Shown piece after piece: positions 1 to 7,586 of a DNA stretch of 64,000 nucleotides. The notes under the pieces were generated by a model. It did not search any database and was not told where the DNA came from. It worked only from the letters and a program-made list of their open reading frames with translations. Origin of the DNA: a candidate division WOR-3 bacterium (GTDB lineage: Bacteria > Hydrothermota > Hydrothermia > Hydrothermales > JAJRUZ01); contig JBDRZL010000001.1 of assembly GCA_039803925.1 (NCBI GenBank), positions 62,001-126,000 on the forward strand, in the 5' to 3' direction. How positions within the stretch are numbered: position 1 is the stretch's first letter; each line of letters opens with the position of its first letter. The position numbers and the translations under genes were made by a program.

Positions 1-279
1 TTTAAAGGTATTTTTAAAACCAAACATAAAATATGCCCCATCAATACCGGAAAAAGGCATATCATTATTTGTAGCAATATTTGAGAGTCCTGAGAATAAT
101 ATATTTTTTTCAACCTCAAAGTATCTTCCTGGATCAAGTAATAAATCAAGGTCATCTTCTATAAGACCCACTGTAGATAGATATCTAAAAGATCTAAATC
201 TATCACCTATAAAAGGTGGGTTAACCTGAGATATGAGAACTCCATATATGAGCAAAAAAGGTATATATTTTAATTTCAT
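1..279 (-). CDS. Secreted or outer-membrane protein, N-terminal part (runs off window)
   Basis: Ninety-three codons are present from an ATG at 277-279 to the window edge without a stop. The first 16 or so residues (MKLKYIPFLLIYGVLIS) form a short basic then hydrophobic signal-peptide-like stretch. The rest is rich in Phe, Tyr and Asp, with phrases such as GDRFRSFRYLSTVGLIEDD, which resembles bacterial outer-membrane beta proteins. No family is recognised from this fragment. It follows cutA on the same strand with a 30-bp gap that contains a GGTTCTAATCC motif seen again in other leaders. No clear ribosome binding site is visible. The reading frame is well supported; the function is not. Confidence 0.6.
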   Translation of the reverse strand, partial: MKLKYIPFLLIYGVLISQVNPPFIGDRFRSFRYLSTVGLIEDDLDLLLDPGRYFEVEKNILFSGLSNIATNNDMPFSGIDGAYFMFGFKNTFK

Positions 280-299
280 AAATTTAAAAATTTTTATAA

Positions 300-310
300 G
301 GATTAGAACC
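300..310 (-). repeat. T-arm-like leader motif, copy 1
   Basis: On the minus strand the sequence reads GGTTCTAATCC, a two- to three-pair stem closing a seven-base TTCTAAT loop, 20 bp before the ATG at 279. Similar GC islands lie upstream of other genes at 9163-9177, 17880-17891, 24258-24272 and 32442-32462. The cutA stop codon overlaps its upstream edge. Function is unknown; this copy has the weakest stem. Confidence 0.35.
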
Positions 311-618
311 TATTTTAAAGTATCATCTATCCATTTTAGGTAATCTTCATTACCTTTTTCAATTTTAAAATAAATAATTTCGGGAACTTCATAGGGATGA
401 TTTTTTTTAATGAAATTTTCAAGTTCCCTAAATTTTTCCTCTTTTGTTTTTATGATAAGAAGGTATTCTTCTTCCTCTTCAATTTTATCCTTCCATTCAA
501 AAATGGAATTTACTTTAAAATAATTAACACATGCTGCAAGTTTATTTTCAATAATTTTTCTTGAAATTTCATAGGCTTTATCTTTTCCTTGAGTTGTACA
601 AAAAACTATTATATACAT
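310..618 (-). CDS. cutA: CutA1 family divalent-ion tolerance protein
   Basis: The 102-residue product matches the whole small CutA1 family, usually 100-115 residues. It begins MYIIVFCTT and contains the family region around IIENKLAACVN (about residues 25-35), the central EYLLIIKT strand, and the C-terminal HPYEVPEII segment with a conserved terminal Trp. CutA1 forms very stable trimers of ferredoxin-like fold. It is linked genetically to copper and divalent-metal tolerance, but its biochemical role is still unsettled. I start the gene at the ATG at 616-618: a longer reading would begin inside the tRNA-Lys gene and add seven residues foreign to the family. It lies 16 bp after the tRNA on the same strand and may be co-transcribed with it. 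Confidence 0.9.
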   Translation of the reverse strand: MYIIVFCTTQGKDKAYEISRKIIENKLAACVNYFKVNSIFEWKDKIEEEEEYLLIIKTKEEKFRELENFIKKNHPYEVPEIIYFKIEKGNEDYLKWIDDTLK

Positions 619-634
619 TTTTTGATTTCTTCTA

Positions 635-707
635 TGCACCGCCCGGGAGTCGAACCCGGAACCCTCGGATTAAGAATCCGATGCTCTGCCTGTTGAGCTA
701 GCGGTGC
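635..707 (-). tRNA. tRNA-Lys (anticodon CUU)
   Basis: The 73-nt minus-strand sequence folds as a standard cloverleaf. The acceptor stem is GCACCGC with GCGGTGC, followed by discriminator A. The D arm contains AGCTC and GAGC. The anticodon stem is TCGGA/TCCGA with loop TTCTTAA, giving anticodon CTT. The T arm is CCGGG TTCGACT CCCGG. CCA is not encoded (TAG follows). The gene is GC-rich against an AT-rich background, as expected for a thermophile-type tRNA. Confidence 0.97.
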
Positions 708-716
708 TTTTAATAA

Positions 717-746
717 ATTTTAAAAAAAGACCCTATAAAAAAACAA
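717..746 (-). promoter_or_regulatory. Probable promoter of tRNA-Lys
   Basis: On the minus strand a TTGTTT -35 box (741-746) and a TAAAAT -10 box (717-722) are separated by 18 bp. The tRNA begins nine bases after the -10 box. The -35 box lies in the T tract of the upstream terminator, so the sRNA's termination and the tRNA's initiation overlap physically. Boxes were found by eye. Confidence 0.45.
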
Positions 747-771
747 ACCCCAGGGATAATAATCCCTGGGG
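735..771 (-). terminator. Rho-independent terminator of the candidate sRNA
   Basis: On the minus strand a perfect 10-bp stem (762-771 with 748-757, CCCCAGGGAT/ATCCCTGGGG) closes a four-base loop and is followed by a T-rich tract at 735-747. This is the strongest intrinsic terminator in the window. Confidence 0.85.
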
Positions 772-827
772 CAGGAGGGGGTATGGGGTCCTCATCTTTT
801 CCTACCCTTAACCTATTACATGGGGTA
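740..827 (-). ncRNA. Candidate independent small RNA of about 90 nt
   Basis: Between the DUF4388 gene and tRNA-Lys is a GC-rich segment with its own promoter (TTGAAA, 17 bp, TATTAT) and a strong intrinsic terminator. The predicted transcript starts near 826-827 and ends in the T tract near 740. Inside it, GGGTAGG (805-811) can pair with CCTGCCC (770-776). That stem encloses GAGG, a C-rich loop, and CCTC. The C-rich stretch includes CCUCCU, complementary to a Shine-Dalgarno sequence. It does not match the signal recognition particle RNA, 6S RNA or tmRNA cores that I know. A 20-codon reading frame (733-795, ATG to TAG) overlaps it; its many CCC/CTC/CTG codons are unlike local genes, so I treat it as chance. 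Confidence 0.6.
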
Positions 828-833
828 TTATTT

Positions 834-862
834 ATAATATCAAAAAAAAATTAAAATTTCAA
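834..862 (-). promoter_or_regulatory. Promoter of the candidate sRNA
   Basis: Minus-strand boxes TTGAAA (857-862) and TATTAT (834-839) have a 17-bp spacer, close to the housekeeping-sigma consensus. Initiation would fall near 826-827. The promoter sits just after the stop codon of the DUF4388 gene. Confidence 0.6.
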
Positions 863-870
863 GTTCCTAA

Positions 871-1506
871 TTATTTTTTTCTGAAAAATCCAAAAAAACC
901 TTTGTCCTTTTTCTCTTCTTCTTTTTCTTTTTTCTCTGTTTCAAATTTTTCTTTTTTTTCTTCTATCTTTTTTATTCTTACAAGACCTAATCCTATTAAA
1001 CCGAATAGAATTTTTGCTGTTTCAATTTCACCCATTCTTAAAATATTTGCGAGTTCTTTAATATTTCTTTTTCCATCAATTTGGGAAAGAACCCTCCATT
1101 CATCGGCATTTAAATTAATCACCTCAATATCTGTATTTGGGTTAGGTTCAAGTTCAAAAACTGTTTCAAGAGAAGGTATAACCTTTTTTATCCTGTTCCA
1201 TTCATCAATTTTTCTTGCAGCTTCCATTATCATTGTTGGAATTGGTATATTTAATGTTTTTTTGTCAGTCTTCTGTCCGATTTCAAATCTGAATTTACCC
1301 TTATCCCATTCAAAAATTTTTGCTATAGCAAGGTCATCGGTTTCACCTCCACATTCTGCATGAACTACTATGGAATTCTCAATAAAAATTTTTGCCTTTT
1401 CACCTGAAGGATGTTCAATAATTAAAGTTCCATCCTTCCTTCCCATTTGAATTATCTGTAAAATATCTGTTAATTCAAAATCTTCAAGTGTTCCTTCAAG
1501 TGCCAT
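871..1506 (-). CDS. DUF4388 (PATAN-like) domain protein
   Basis: The 211-residue product starts MALEGTLEDFELTDILQII and continues with GRKDGTLII, the hallmark opening of DUF4388 domains (about residues 1-105). Such domains occur in bacterial signalling and gliding proteins, often with response regulators or Rab-like GTPases. A second part (about 125-180, with WRVLSQIDGKRNIKELA) looks like the winged-helix segment often found after DUF4388. The C-terminus is a highly charged Glu/Lys tail ending GFFGFFRKK. A role in regulation or polar protein interaction is a family-level inference. It is the last gene of the hutU-to-accA unit and follows accA by one base. Confidence 0.75.
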   Translation of the reverse strand: MALEGTLEDFELTDILQIIQMGRKDGTLIIEHPSGEKAKIFIENSIVVHAECGGETDDLAIAKIFEWDKGKFRFEIGQKTDKKTLNIPIPTMIMEAARKIDEWNRIKKVIPSLETVFELEPNPNTDIEVINLNADEWRVLSQIDGKRNIKELANILRMGEIETAKILFGLIGLGLVRIKKIEEKKEKFETEKKEKEEEKKDKGFFGFFRKK

Positions 1507-1507
1507 T

Positions 1508-2452
1508 TTAAACCTCTCTGTATATTCCTATTTTAAGATACTTTTCCCTTCTTTTATTTTTCAATTCCAAAATTGTCTCTTTTTTCATTTCCTCAACATC
1601 TTTTAAAATTTTTTGCCTTACAATCCTATAAACATATTGAGGATCCTTATGAGCCCCACCAAGAGGTTCATCAATTATATCATCTATAATACCAAATTCT
1701 TTTAAATCTTGTGAGGTAAGCCTTAAATACTTAGCTGCCTTTTCTGCTTTTGAAGAATCCCTAAACAAAATTGCAGCACAACCTTCAGGTGAAATAACAG
1801 AATAAATGGAATATTTAAGTGCATAAACCCTGTCTCCAACTCCTATAGCAAGGGCACCACCTGAACCTCCTTCACCAATTATAAAGGTTATTATTGGAAC
1901 ATTAAGATCAATCATTTTATAAATACTTTGTGAAATAATCCATGCCTGCCCCCTTTCCTCTGCTCCTATTCCAGGGTAAGCACCGGGTGTATCAACAAGT
2001 GTTACTACAGGTATATTGAATTTTTCAGCAAGGTTAAAAGCTCTTATTGCTTTTCTGTAACCTTCAGGATTTGGCATACCAAAATTTCTTTTAATCTTTT
2101 CTCTTGTATCTCTTCCTTTCTCTTCACCAACTATAACAAAGGAAAATTTTTCAAGTTTCCCTATACCAGCAATTATTGCTGGATCATCTGAAAAAGCCCT
2201 ATCACCATGTATTTCAAAAAAATCTTCAAATACATTTTTAATATAATCAATAGAATGTGGTCTTTCAGGATGCCTTGCAATCTGAGTTATATTCCATGGA
2301 CTTAAATTCCTGTAAACGTTCTCCATTACTTTACTAAGTTTTTTTTCTAACCTTTCAATTTCTTCAAGAAGTTCTGGTCTTGATTTAGAGAGCTCCCTTA
2401 ATTCCTTTATTTTTACTTCAAGTTCGTATACAGGTTTTTCAAATTCAAGCAT
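1508..2452 (-). CDS. accA: Acetyl-CoA carboxylase carboxyltransferase subunit alpha
   Basis: The product is 314 residues, the normal AccA length. It shows the coiled N-terminal helix (residues 1-45), HGDRAFSDDPAI (82-93), DTPGAYPG (154-161) and GEGGSGGALAIG (193-204), which form the crotonase-like fold and the oxyanion pocket. AccA and AccD transfer CO2 from carboxybiotin to acetyl-CoA to make malonyl-CoA for fatty-acid synthesis. No accD is in the window, and accC is 44 kb away. AccA lacks the zinc ribbon, which AccD carries in this family. It lies one base from its neighbours on either side, so it is translated as part of a long polycistronic unit. Confidence 0.95.
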   Translation of the reverse strand: MLEFEKPVYELEVKIKELRELSKSRPELLEEIERLEKKLSKVMENVYRNLSPWNITQIARHPERPHSIDYIKNVFEDFFEIHGDRAFSDDPAIIAGIGKLEKFSFVIVGEEKGRDTREKIKRNFGMPNPEGYRKAIRAFNLAEKFNIPVVTLVDTPGAYPGIGAEERGQAWIISQSIYKMIDLNVPIITFIIGEGGSGGALAIGVGDRVYALKYSIYSVISPEGCAAILFRDSSKAEKAAKYLRLTSQDLKEFGIIDDIIDEPLGGAHKDPQYVYRIVRQKILKDVEEMKKETILELKNKRREKYLKIGIYREV

Positions 2453-2453
2453 A

Positions 2454-3320
2454 TCAAAAGTTTATTTTTAAGCTAAAAGAATTTATATCTTCAAATTTAT
2501 CTGAAGGTCTATAGGAATAAACAAAATTCACAAATTTTTTTATTTTCAATTCAAATCCAGTTCCAAAATTAGAAATATCATCCTTTTTACCAATTCCTAA
2601 AAATAATTTTATAAAATTTTTTAAATCTTTTTCCACAGAAATATGGTATCCATTATAAAAGTTTTTATTTCCCCACAAACCCTTTCTATAGGTAATATTT
2701 AATTCTAAATCAAATTTTTTTGAATAATTAATAATTTTAACATCAGAATAAGTTGGAATCCTTATATACTCTTCACTGTAAGAGGGTTTTGTTCCAAGAT
2801 TATTTAAGGATATTTCAATTTTTGGATTTTTTAAAATATTTATAAATAAGTTAAAATTCAGAGTAAAATTTTCTGCATTACTATTTAAAAATTTTTCCTC
2901 ATTGTAAAAAATGGAAATAAAAAAGGGAAAATTTTTTGAAAAGAAAAAACTTTTAGTAAATCCAAGAGATATACCAAAAGGATTATAAGTTAGAAGAGGT
3001 TCTTTTGAGGGAAATTCATAAAATTCAAACTTACCGTAGTCAAAAAATTTAAAAGTTAATATTAATTTCAAGCTTTCATAATAAATACTGATTTTGTTGA
3101 TTTTAGAACCTGCAATCCATTTAAGGTAATTAAAATTAATGTAGGATTTTCTTTCTAAAAAATCTAATAAATTTTTTCTTTTATATTCAAAAAAATTTTT
3201 TTCAAAAATAAAATAAGGCTCATCCTTTAACATAATATCTTCGTAAGGCGAGTAGGGGAGGAATAAATGCTGGAAACCGAAAGATGATATATATGTGAAT
3301 AGCAATAATTTTAAAATCAA
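2454..3320 (-). CDS. Predicted outer-membrane beta-barrel-like protein
   Basis: I do not recognise a named family. The 288-residue product has a weak signal-like N-terminus (MILKLLLFTYISSFGFQ). Many alternating aromatic/polar strands follow, for example FEFYEFPSKEPLLTYNPFGISLGF, split here only for illustration. It ends in SLKINF, a C-terminal Phe typical of beta-barrel proteins. Phe, Tyr, Lys and Asn dominate. The general pattern (GISLGFTKSFFF, LGIGKKDDISNFGTGFELK) resembles PorV/PorQ-type proteins, but that is only a resemblance. The start overlaps the end of the M42 peptidase gene by 4 bp, indicating coupled translation. Confidence 0.6.
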   Translation of the reverse strand: MILKLLLFTYISSFGFQHLFLPYSPYEDIMLKDEPYFIFEKNFFEYKRKNLLDFLERKSYINFNYLKWIAGSKINKISIYYESLKLILTFKFFDYGKFEFYEFPSKEPLLTYNPFGISLGFTKSFFFSKNFPFFISIFYNEEKFLNSNAENFTLNFNLFINILKNPKIEISLNNLGTKPSYSEEYIRIPTYSDVKIINYSKKFDLELNITYRKGLWGNKNFYNGYHISVEKDLKNFIKLFLGIGKKDDISNFGTGFELKIKKFVNFVYSYRPSDKFEDINSFSLKINF

Positions 3321-4312
3321 GAAAGTTCCTCCTTTATGTAGTAAATTAAAAGTTTCTTTGTTCTCAAAAGGTCTCTTATATCAAGAAGTTCATTTGGTGA
3401 ATGCATATATCTTAGAGGAATTGAAACAAGACCAGATGGAACACCACCATCCCTTACAAAGAAATTGTCAAGATCAGTCCCGGTATAACTTTCTATTACT
3501 TCAATTTGAAAAGGAATTTCCTCTTTTTTAGCTATTTTTATAAGTTTTTCAGAGATTTTTCCTGTTATAAAAGGACCTTTTGCTATTACAGGTCCTTTAT
3601 TGAGTTCAATCTCTGTATCTTCATCCAATTTAGCTCTTGCAAAAGTTACATCCAGACATATTGCTTCATGTGGCTCAAATTTTTTTGTAATCAGAGAGGC
3701 TCCCAATCCACTTATTTCCTCCTGAACAGAAAAATACAAAATAATTTCTCCTTTAAAATTCATATCCTTTAATTCCCTGGCTAAATCAAGAAGAACACTT
3801 GCAGAAGCCCTATTATCAAAAGATCTTCCTGCACAAATATTTTCACTCAATTCTTTAAATTCTGATGAAAACAAAACAGGTTCACCAGGTTTTACAGCGG
3901 TTTCTTCTGGAGTCAAAAGTCCCAAATCTATGTATAGATAATCCTTTTTGTCTTTTTCTTTTATATGAGGAGGTGTCATTCCAATTATTCCCTTAAATTT
4001 CCCTTTTTCTGTAATTAGAATTACTTCCTTACCTTTTAAAATCTTTTTATCAGCCATCCTTGTATCTATTAGGATATAGTTTTTGTCAATTTTAGTTACA
4101 TAAAGCAGAATCTGGTCAATATGTGCTGTTAATAGAAGCTTTTTACCATTTTCCTTTTTAAGTCTTCCTGCAACATTTCCAAAATAATCAATTTCTGTTA
4201 TAAATCCATTTTCTTTAAGGTATTTTTCTATAAATAAGGAAAGTTCTCTTTCTCTACCACTTGGAGCATCAAATTTTGTAAGTTCCTTTAGTAAATTTTT
4301 AATATCCTTCAT
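3317..4312 (-). CDS. M42 family metallo-aminopeptidase
   Basis: The 331-residue product has the di-metal ligand set of M42 (glutamyl aminopeptidase/CelM) enzymes: AHIDQ near residue 63, SFDNRA near 165, QEEISGLGA near 197 with the catalytic Glu pair, CLDVTFAR near 219, and YMHSPNE near the C-terminus. Family members form large tetrahedral dodecamers and trim peptides left by proteases; many are from thermophiles. Some were misannotated as endoglucanase M. The substrate cannot be predicted. It overlaps the parB stop and the next gene start by 4 bp each, so it belongs to the hutU-parAB transcription unit. Confidence 0.92.
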   Translation of the reverse strand: MKDIKNLLKELTKFDAPSGRERELSLFIEKYLKENGFITEIDYFGNVAGRLKKENGKKLLLTAHIDQILLYVTKIDKNYILIDTRMADKKILKGKEVILITEKGKFKGIIGMTPPHIKEKDKKDYLYIDLGLLTPEETAVKPGEPVLFSSEFKELSENICAGRSFDNRASASVLLDLARELKDMNFKGEIILYFSVQEEISGLGASLITKKFEPHEAICLDVTFARAKLDEDTEIELNKGPVIAKGPFITGKISEKLIKIAKKEEIPFQIEVIESYTGTDLDNFFVRDGGVPSGLVSIPLRYMHSPNELLDIRDLLRTKKLLIYYIKEELS

Positions 4313-5103
4313 TTCAAAAGTTCTTCGATTAAAAATTCAAACTCCTTTTCATCTTTAAATATAAACTCAATTTTTCCTTTTTTTCCTTTATAATGAATTT
4401 TTACCTCAACTCCCCATTTTTTTCTTAAAAGCTCTTCTTCTTTTGAAAAATCTATTTTTATTTTTTTACTTAATTTTTTTTCAATTTCTCTAACTGGAAT
4501 TTTTTTTCTTATTATTTCTTCTGCAAGTTTTATCATCTCTTCTTCATCCTTTAAACTCAAAAGGACTCTTGCATGTCCTTCTGAGAGTTCTCCTTTTTCT
4601 ATATTTTCCTTTATCACAGAAGGAAGTTTAAGTAGTCTTAAAAGGTTAGTTACATATACTCTTGATTTTCCAATTTTTTTTGCCACTTCTTCATGAGTTA
4701 AGTTAAAATCATCAATTAGTCTTTTAATTGCAATAGCCTCTTCAATGGGATTTAGATTTTCTCTTTGTATGTTTTCAATTATAGAAATTTCAGCTGCTTC
4801 AGTATCACTTACTTCTTTAACTATACATGGAATTTCCATTAATCCTGCCTCTTTCGCAGCAAGAAATCTTCTGTGTCCTGCTATTATTTCATATCCCTCA
4901 TTGATAGGTCTTACAATCACTGGTTCAATTATTCCCTTTTCCTTTATTGACTCCACAAGATCCTTTAGAGTTTCAGGTGTTATTTTTCTTCTCATCTGAA
5001 ATTTTGATTCTTTAATATTTATAATAGGGATTTTTATTATTTCTTCCCGCTTTGAAAGAAGTTCATTCAAGGTGCGACCCAAGGGGTTCCTTTTCTCTTT
5101 CAA
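4309..5103 (-). CDS. parB: Chromosome-partitioning protein ParB
   Basis: The 264-residue product has a linker and ParB/sulfiredoxin-like N-terminal domain with GHRRFLAAKEAG (a variant of the GERR box that binds CTP), the ENIQRENLNPIEEA segment, a helix-turn-helix with THEEVAKKIGKSRVYVTNLL that contacts parS, and a C-terminal dimerisation region. It loads at parS and works with ParA in origin segregation. It begins 41 bp inside the parA coding region. I saw no obvious parS palindrome in the immediate flanks; an exhaustive search was not done. Family assignment is secure. Neighbouring genes are not the usual rnpA/gidAB set. Confidence 0.94.
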   Translation of the reverse strand: MKEKRNPLGRTLNELLSKREEIIKIPIINIKESKFQMRRKITPETLKDLVESIKEKGIIEPVIVRPINEGYEIIAGHRRFLAAKEAGLMEIPCIVKEVSDTEAAEISIIENIQRENLNPIEEAIAIKRLIDDFNLTHEEVAKKIGKSRVYVTNLLRLLKLPSVIKENIEKGELSEGHARVLLSLKDEEEMIKLAEEIIRKKIPVREIEKKLSKKIKIDFSKEEELLRKKWGVEVKIHYKGKKGKIEFIFKDEKEFEFLIEELLK

Positions 5104-5821
5104 GTTTTAGCACCTCCTTTGCAAAATTTAAATAGCTTTCTGCACCTATTGAATTTCTATCATATTCAAAAATTGTTTTCCCAAAAGAGGGAGCTTCTGC
5201 CAATCTCACATTTCTTGGTATTACTGTTTTAAAAACTTTGTCACCGAAAGAGTTTCTTAGTTCTTTTTCAATATGTTTTGAAAGTAAAAGTCTTGAATCA
5301 TACATTGTTATAATAAAACCCATTACTGAAATAAGAGGGTTATAATTTGCCTTTACATATTTTATAGTACTTAGAAGGGAGACAAGCCCTTCCAGAGCAA
5401 AATATTCACTTTGAACAGGTATTATAACTTTATCACTTATTGATAAGGCAAATATAGATAGATCCCCAAGTGAGGGAGGTGTATCTATGAAAACATAATC
5501 AAAATCAAAAGATTTAAGTGATTTATGGAAACTTTTTGCTTTTTCTTTTTCAAAGATTAAACTATTTTTACCAGTCGATGGAAGAATAAAGAGATTATTT
5601 CTTTCTATTATTATATCCTCAATTTTCCCCCCCTCATTTAAAATTTCAAATATTCCCTTTTTAAAATTTTTTAATCCAAGTCCACTTGTTAAATTTGCCT
5701 GAATATCAAAATCTATTAAAAGAACTTTCTTTTTTAAAATAGATAAAGCACTTCCCAAATTTATACATGTAGTTGTCTTACCAACTCCTCCTTTCTGATT
5801 ACACAGTGATATTATTTTCAC
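5063..5821 (-). CDS. parA: Chromosome-partitioning ATPase ParA/Soj
   Basis: The 252-residue product has the deviant Walker A motif KGGVGKTTT (about residues 10-18). It also has the DFDIQANLT switch (about 37-45) and a Walker B-like [12 protein letters not shown] (about 110). It is the short chromosomal Soj type without an N-terminal DNA-binding extension. ParA dimers bind nucleoid DNA with ATP and are released by ParB. Its start overlaps the hutU stop by 4 bp and its end overlaps parB by 41 bp. The three genes are thus translationally linked, which is an unusual combination of segregation and histidine catabolism. Confidence 0.94.
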   Translation of the reverse strand: MKIISLCNQKGGVGKTTTCINLGSALSILKKKVLLIDFDIQANLTSGLGLKNFKKGIFEILNEGGKIEDIIIERNNLFILPSTGKNSLIFEKEKAKSFHKSLKSFDFDYVFIDTPPSLGDLSIFALSISDKVIIPVQSEYFALEGLVSLLSTIKYVKANYNPLISVMGFIITMYDSRLLLSKHIEKELRNSFGDKVFKTVIPRNVRLAEAPSFGKTIFEYDRNSIGAESYLNFAKEVLKLEREKEPLGSHLE

Positions 5822-7509
5822 TCTTCCTCCCTTAACATTGGTATTTTGATTTTCTTTTCCTTTGCTATTTTAATTGCTGTTTCATAACCTGCATCTGCAT
5901 GTCTTACAATACCCAACCCTGGATCATTTGTTAAAACTCTCTCCAGTTTTTGATCTGAAAGTTTTGAACCATCTGCAACAATTACCTGTCCTGCATGAAT
6001 AGAGTAACCTATTCCAACTCCTCCTCCATGATGAAGGGAAACCCATGAGGCACCTGAAGCTGTATTTAAAAGTGCATTTAAAACAGGCCAATCAGCAATA
6101 GCATCTGAACCGTCTTTCATTCCTTCTGTTTCTCTATTGGGTGAAGCAACAGAACCAGCATCAAGGTGATCCCTTCCTATTACTATAGGAGCTTTTAATT
6201 TTCCGTCCCTGACAAGTTTGTTAAAAAGAAGACCAGCTTTATCCCTTTCACCGTAACCAAGCCAGCAAATTCTTGCTGGTAATCCCTGAAAAGGCACTTT
6301 TTCCTCTGCTAATTTTATCCATCTTCTTAATGATTCATTTTCAGGAAAAAGTTTAAGAACCTCTCTATCTGTCAAATATATATCTTCTGGGTCACCTGAT
6401 AGTGCAACCCATCTAAAGGGTCCCTTTCCTTCGCAGAATAATGGTCTTATATATTCAAGAACAAAACCAGGAACTTTAAAAGCATCCTCAACTCCTGCCT
6501 CTTTTGCTCTTCCTCTTATGTTGTTTCCATAATCAAAGGCAACTGCCCCTTGCTTTTGCATTTCAAGAATTGCTTCCATGTGCCTTGCAATTGATTCATA
6601 AGACCTTTTTAAATATTCCTCTGGATTCTTTCTTCTCAATTCAAGAGCTTCTTCTAAAGTCATTCTTCCAGGAACATAACCATTTAATGGGTCATGTGCT
6701 GAAGTCTGATCAGTTACCACATCAGGGATTATTCCCCTTCTTACAAGTTCAGGATGAATGTCTGAAGCATTCCCAACAAGTCCAATTGACCTTGGAATTT
6801 TTTTCTTTATTGCTTCATCCACAAGTTTTAAGGCTTCATCAAGATTATAAACCATAAATTCACAGAACCCCTGTTTTAACCTTCTTTCAATTTTCTTAGG
6901 TTCAACTTCTACATCAAGAATAACTCCCTCATTCATTGTTACTGCAAGTGGTTGAGCACCCGACATACCACCCATACCAGCAGTTAAAACAAATTTCCCC
7001 CTTAGAGAAGAACCAAAATGTTTTCTTGCACAGGCTGCAAATGTTTCATAGGTACCCTGAATTATTCCCTGAGTTCCTATATATATCCAGGAACCTGCTG
7101 TCATCTGACCGAACATTATTAAACCTTTTGCTTCAAGCATTGCAAAATAATCCTCTCTTGCCCATTTTGGAACAAGAAGGGAATTAGCAATTAAAACTCT
7201 TGGAGCCCATTCATGTGTTTTAAAAACTCCAACCGGTTTTCCTGATTGAATTAAAAGGGTTTCATCATTTTCAAGTTCTAAAAGTTCCCTTACAATCATA
7301 TTAAAGGATTCCCAGTTTCTTGCAGCTTTTCCTGTTCCTCCATAAACAATTAATTTTTCAGGATTTTCTGCAACTTCCGGGTCAACATTGTTCATAAGCA
7401 TTCTTATAGCAGCTTCCTGTACCCAGTCTTTTGCATTTAGTTTATCTCCTCTTGGAGCTCTAATTTTTCCAGGTTCCATTTTGAATAATTCAATTATTTT
7501 TTTCTTCAT
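5818..7509 (-). CDS. hutU: Urocanate hydratase (urocanase)
   Basis: The 563-residue product is a full-length urocanase. It converts urocanate to 4-imidazolone-5-propionate in histidine degradation, using tightly bound NAD+ as an electrophile. Family landmarks are [11 protein letters not shown] near residue 56, [14 protein letters not shown] near 175 for NAD binding, [11 protein letters not shown] with the active-site Cys near 410, and the C-terminal RHADAGYE. The ATG at 7507-7509 has no clear ribosome binding site. A TATAAT box at 7554-7559 and an inverted repeat precede it. It heads the unit that continues into parA. HutI and FtcD, which act next in the pathway, are encoded near 38-41 kb; HutH is not seen. 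Confidence 0.97.
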   Translation of the reverse strand: MKKKIIELFKMEPGKIRAPRGDKLNAKDWVQEAAIRMLMNNVDPEVAENPEKLIVYGGTGKAARNWESFNMIVRELLELENDETLLIQSGKPVGVFKTHEWAPRVLIANSLLVPKWAREDYFAMLEAKGLIMFGQMTAGSWIYIGTQGIIQGTYETFAACARKHFGSSLRGKFVLTAGMGGMSGAQPLAVTMNEGVILDVEVEPKKIERRLKQGFCEFMVYNLDEALKLVDEAIKKKIPRSIGLVGNASDIHPELVRRGIIPDVVTDQTSAHDPLNGYVPGRMTLEEALELRRKNPEEYLKRSYESIARHMEAILEMQKQGAVAFDYGNNIRGRAKEAGVEDAFKVPGFVLEYIRPLFCEGKGPFRWVALSGDPEDIYLTDREVLKLFPENESLRRWIKLAEEKVPFQGLPARICWLGYGERDKAGLLFNKLVRDGKLKAPIVIGRDHLDAGSVASPNRETEGMKDGSDAIADWPVLNALLNTASGASWVSLHHGGGVGIGYSIHAGQVIVADGSKLSDQKLERVLTNDPGLGIVRHADAGYETAIKIAKEKKIKIPMLREEE

Positions 7510-7525
7510 TTTAAGGCAAATTTTA

Positions 7526-7559
7526 AATAAGGGCTTTGGACCCTTCCCTTATTATTATA
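7526..7559 (-). promoter_or_regulatory. hutU promoter -10 box and overlapping dyad (possible operator)
   Basis: On the minus strand a TATAAT box (7554-7559) is followed directly by a dyad with perfect 8-bp arms, AATAAGGG (7546-7553) and CCCTTATT (7526-7533), around a 12-bp centre. Initiation about 7 bp after the -10 box falls inside the first arm. The dyad would therefore act better as a DNA-level operator than as a complete RNA hairpin. No good -35 box is visible. The binding protein is unknown. Confidence 0.4.
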
Positions 7560-7586
7560 AAGAAAATTTAATAATGATTTCTTTAA

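Noticed and set aside
619-639. Longer cutA start inside the tRNA-Lys gene
   Set aside because: It would add seven residues absent from the family and overlap a certain tRNA; the ATG at 616-618 gives the family's normal N-terminus.
733-795. A 20-codon peptide inside the candidate sRNA
   Set aside because: It runs through the terminator stem and uses CCC/CTC/CTG codons rare in nearby genes; kept only as an alternative in the sRNA finding.
902-1363. Open frame antisense to the DUF4388 gene
   Set aside because: The Ser/Phe-rich product mirrors the Glu/Lys-rich real gene; the minus-strand gene is supported by its domain.
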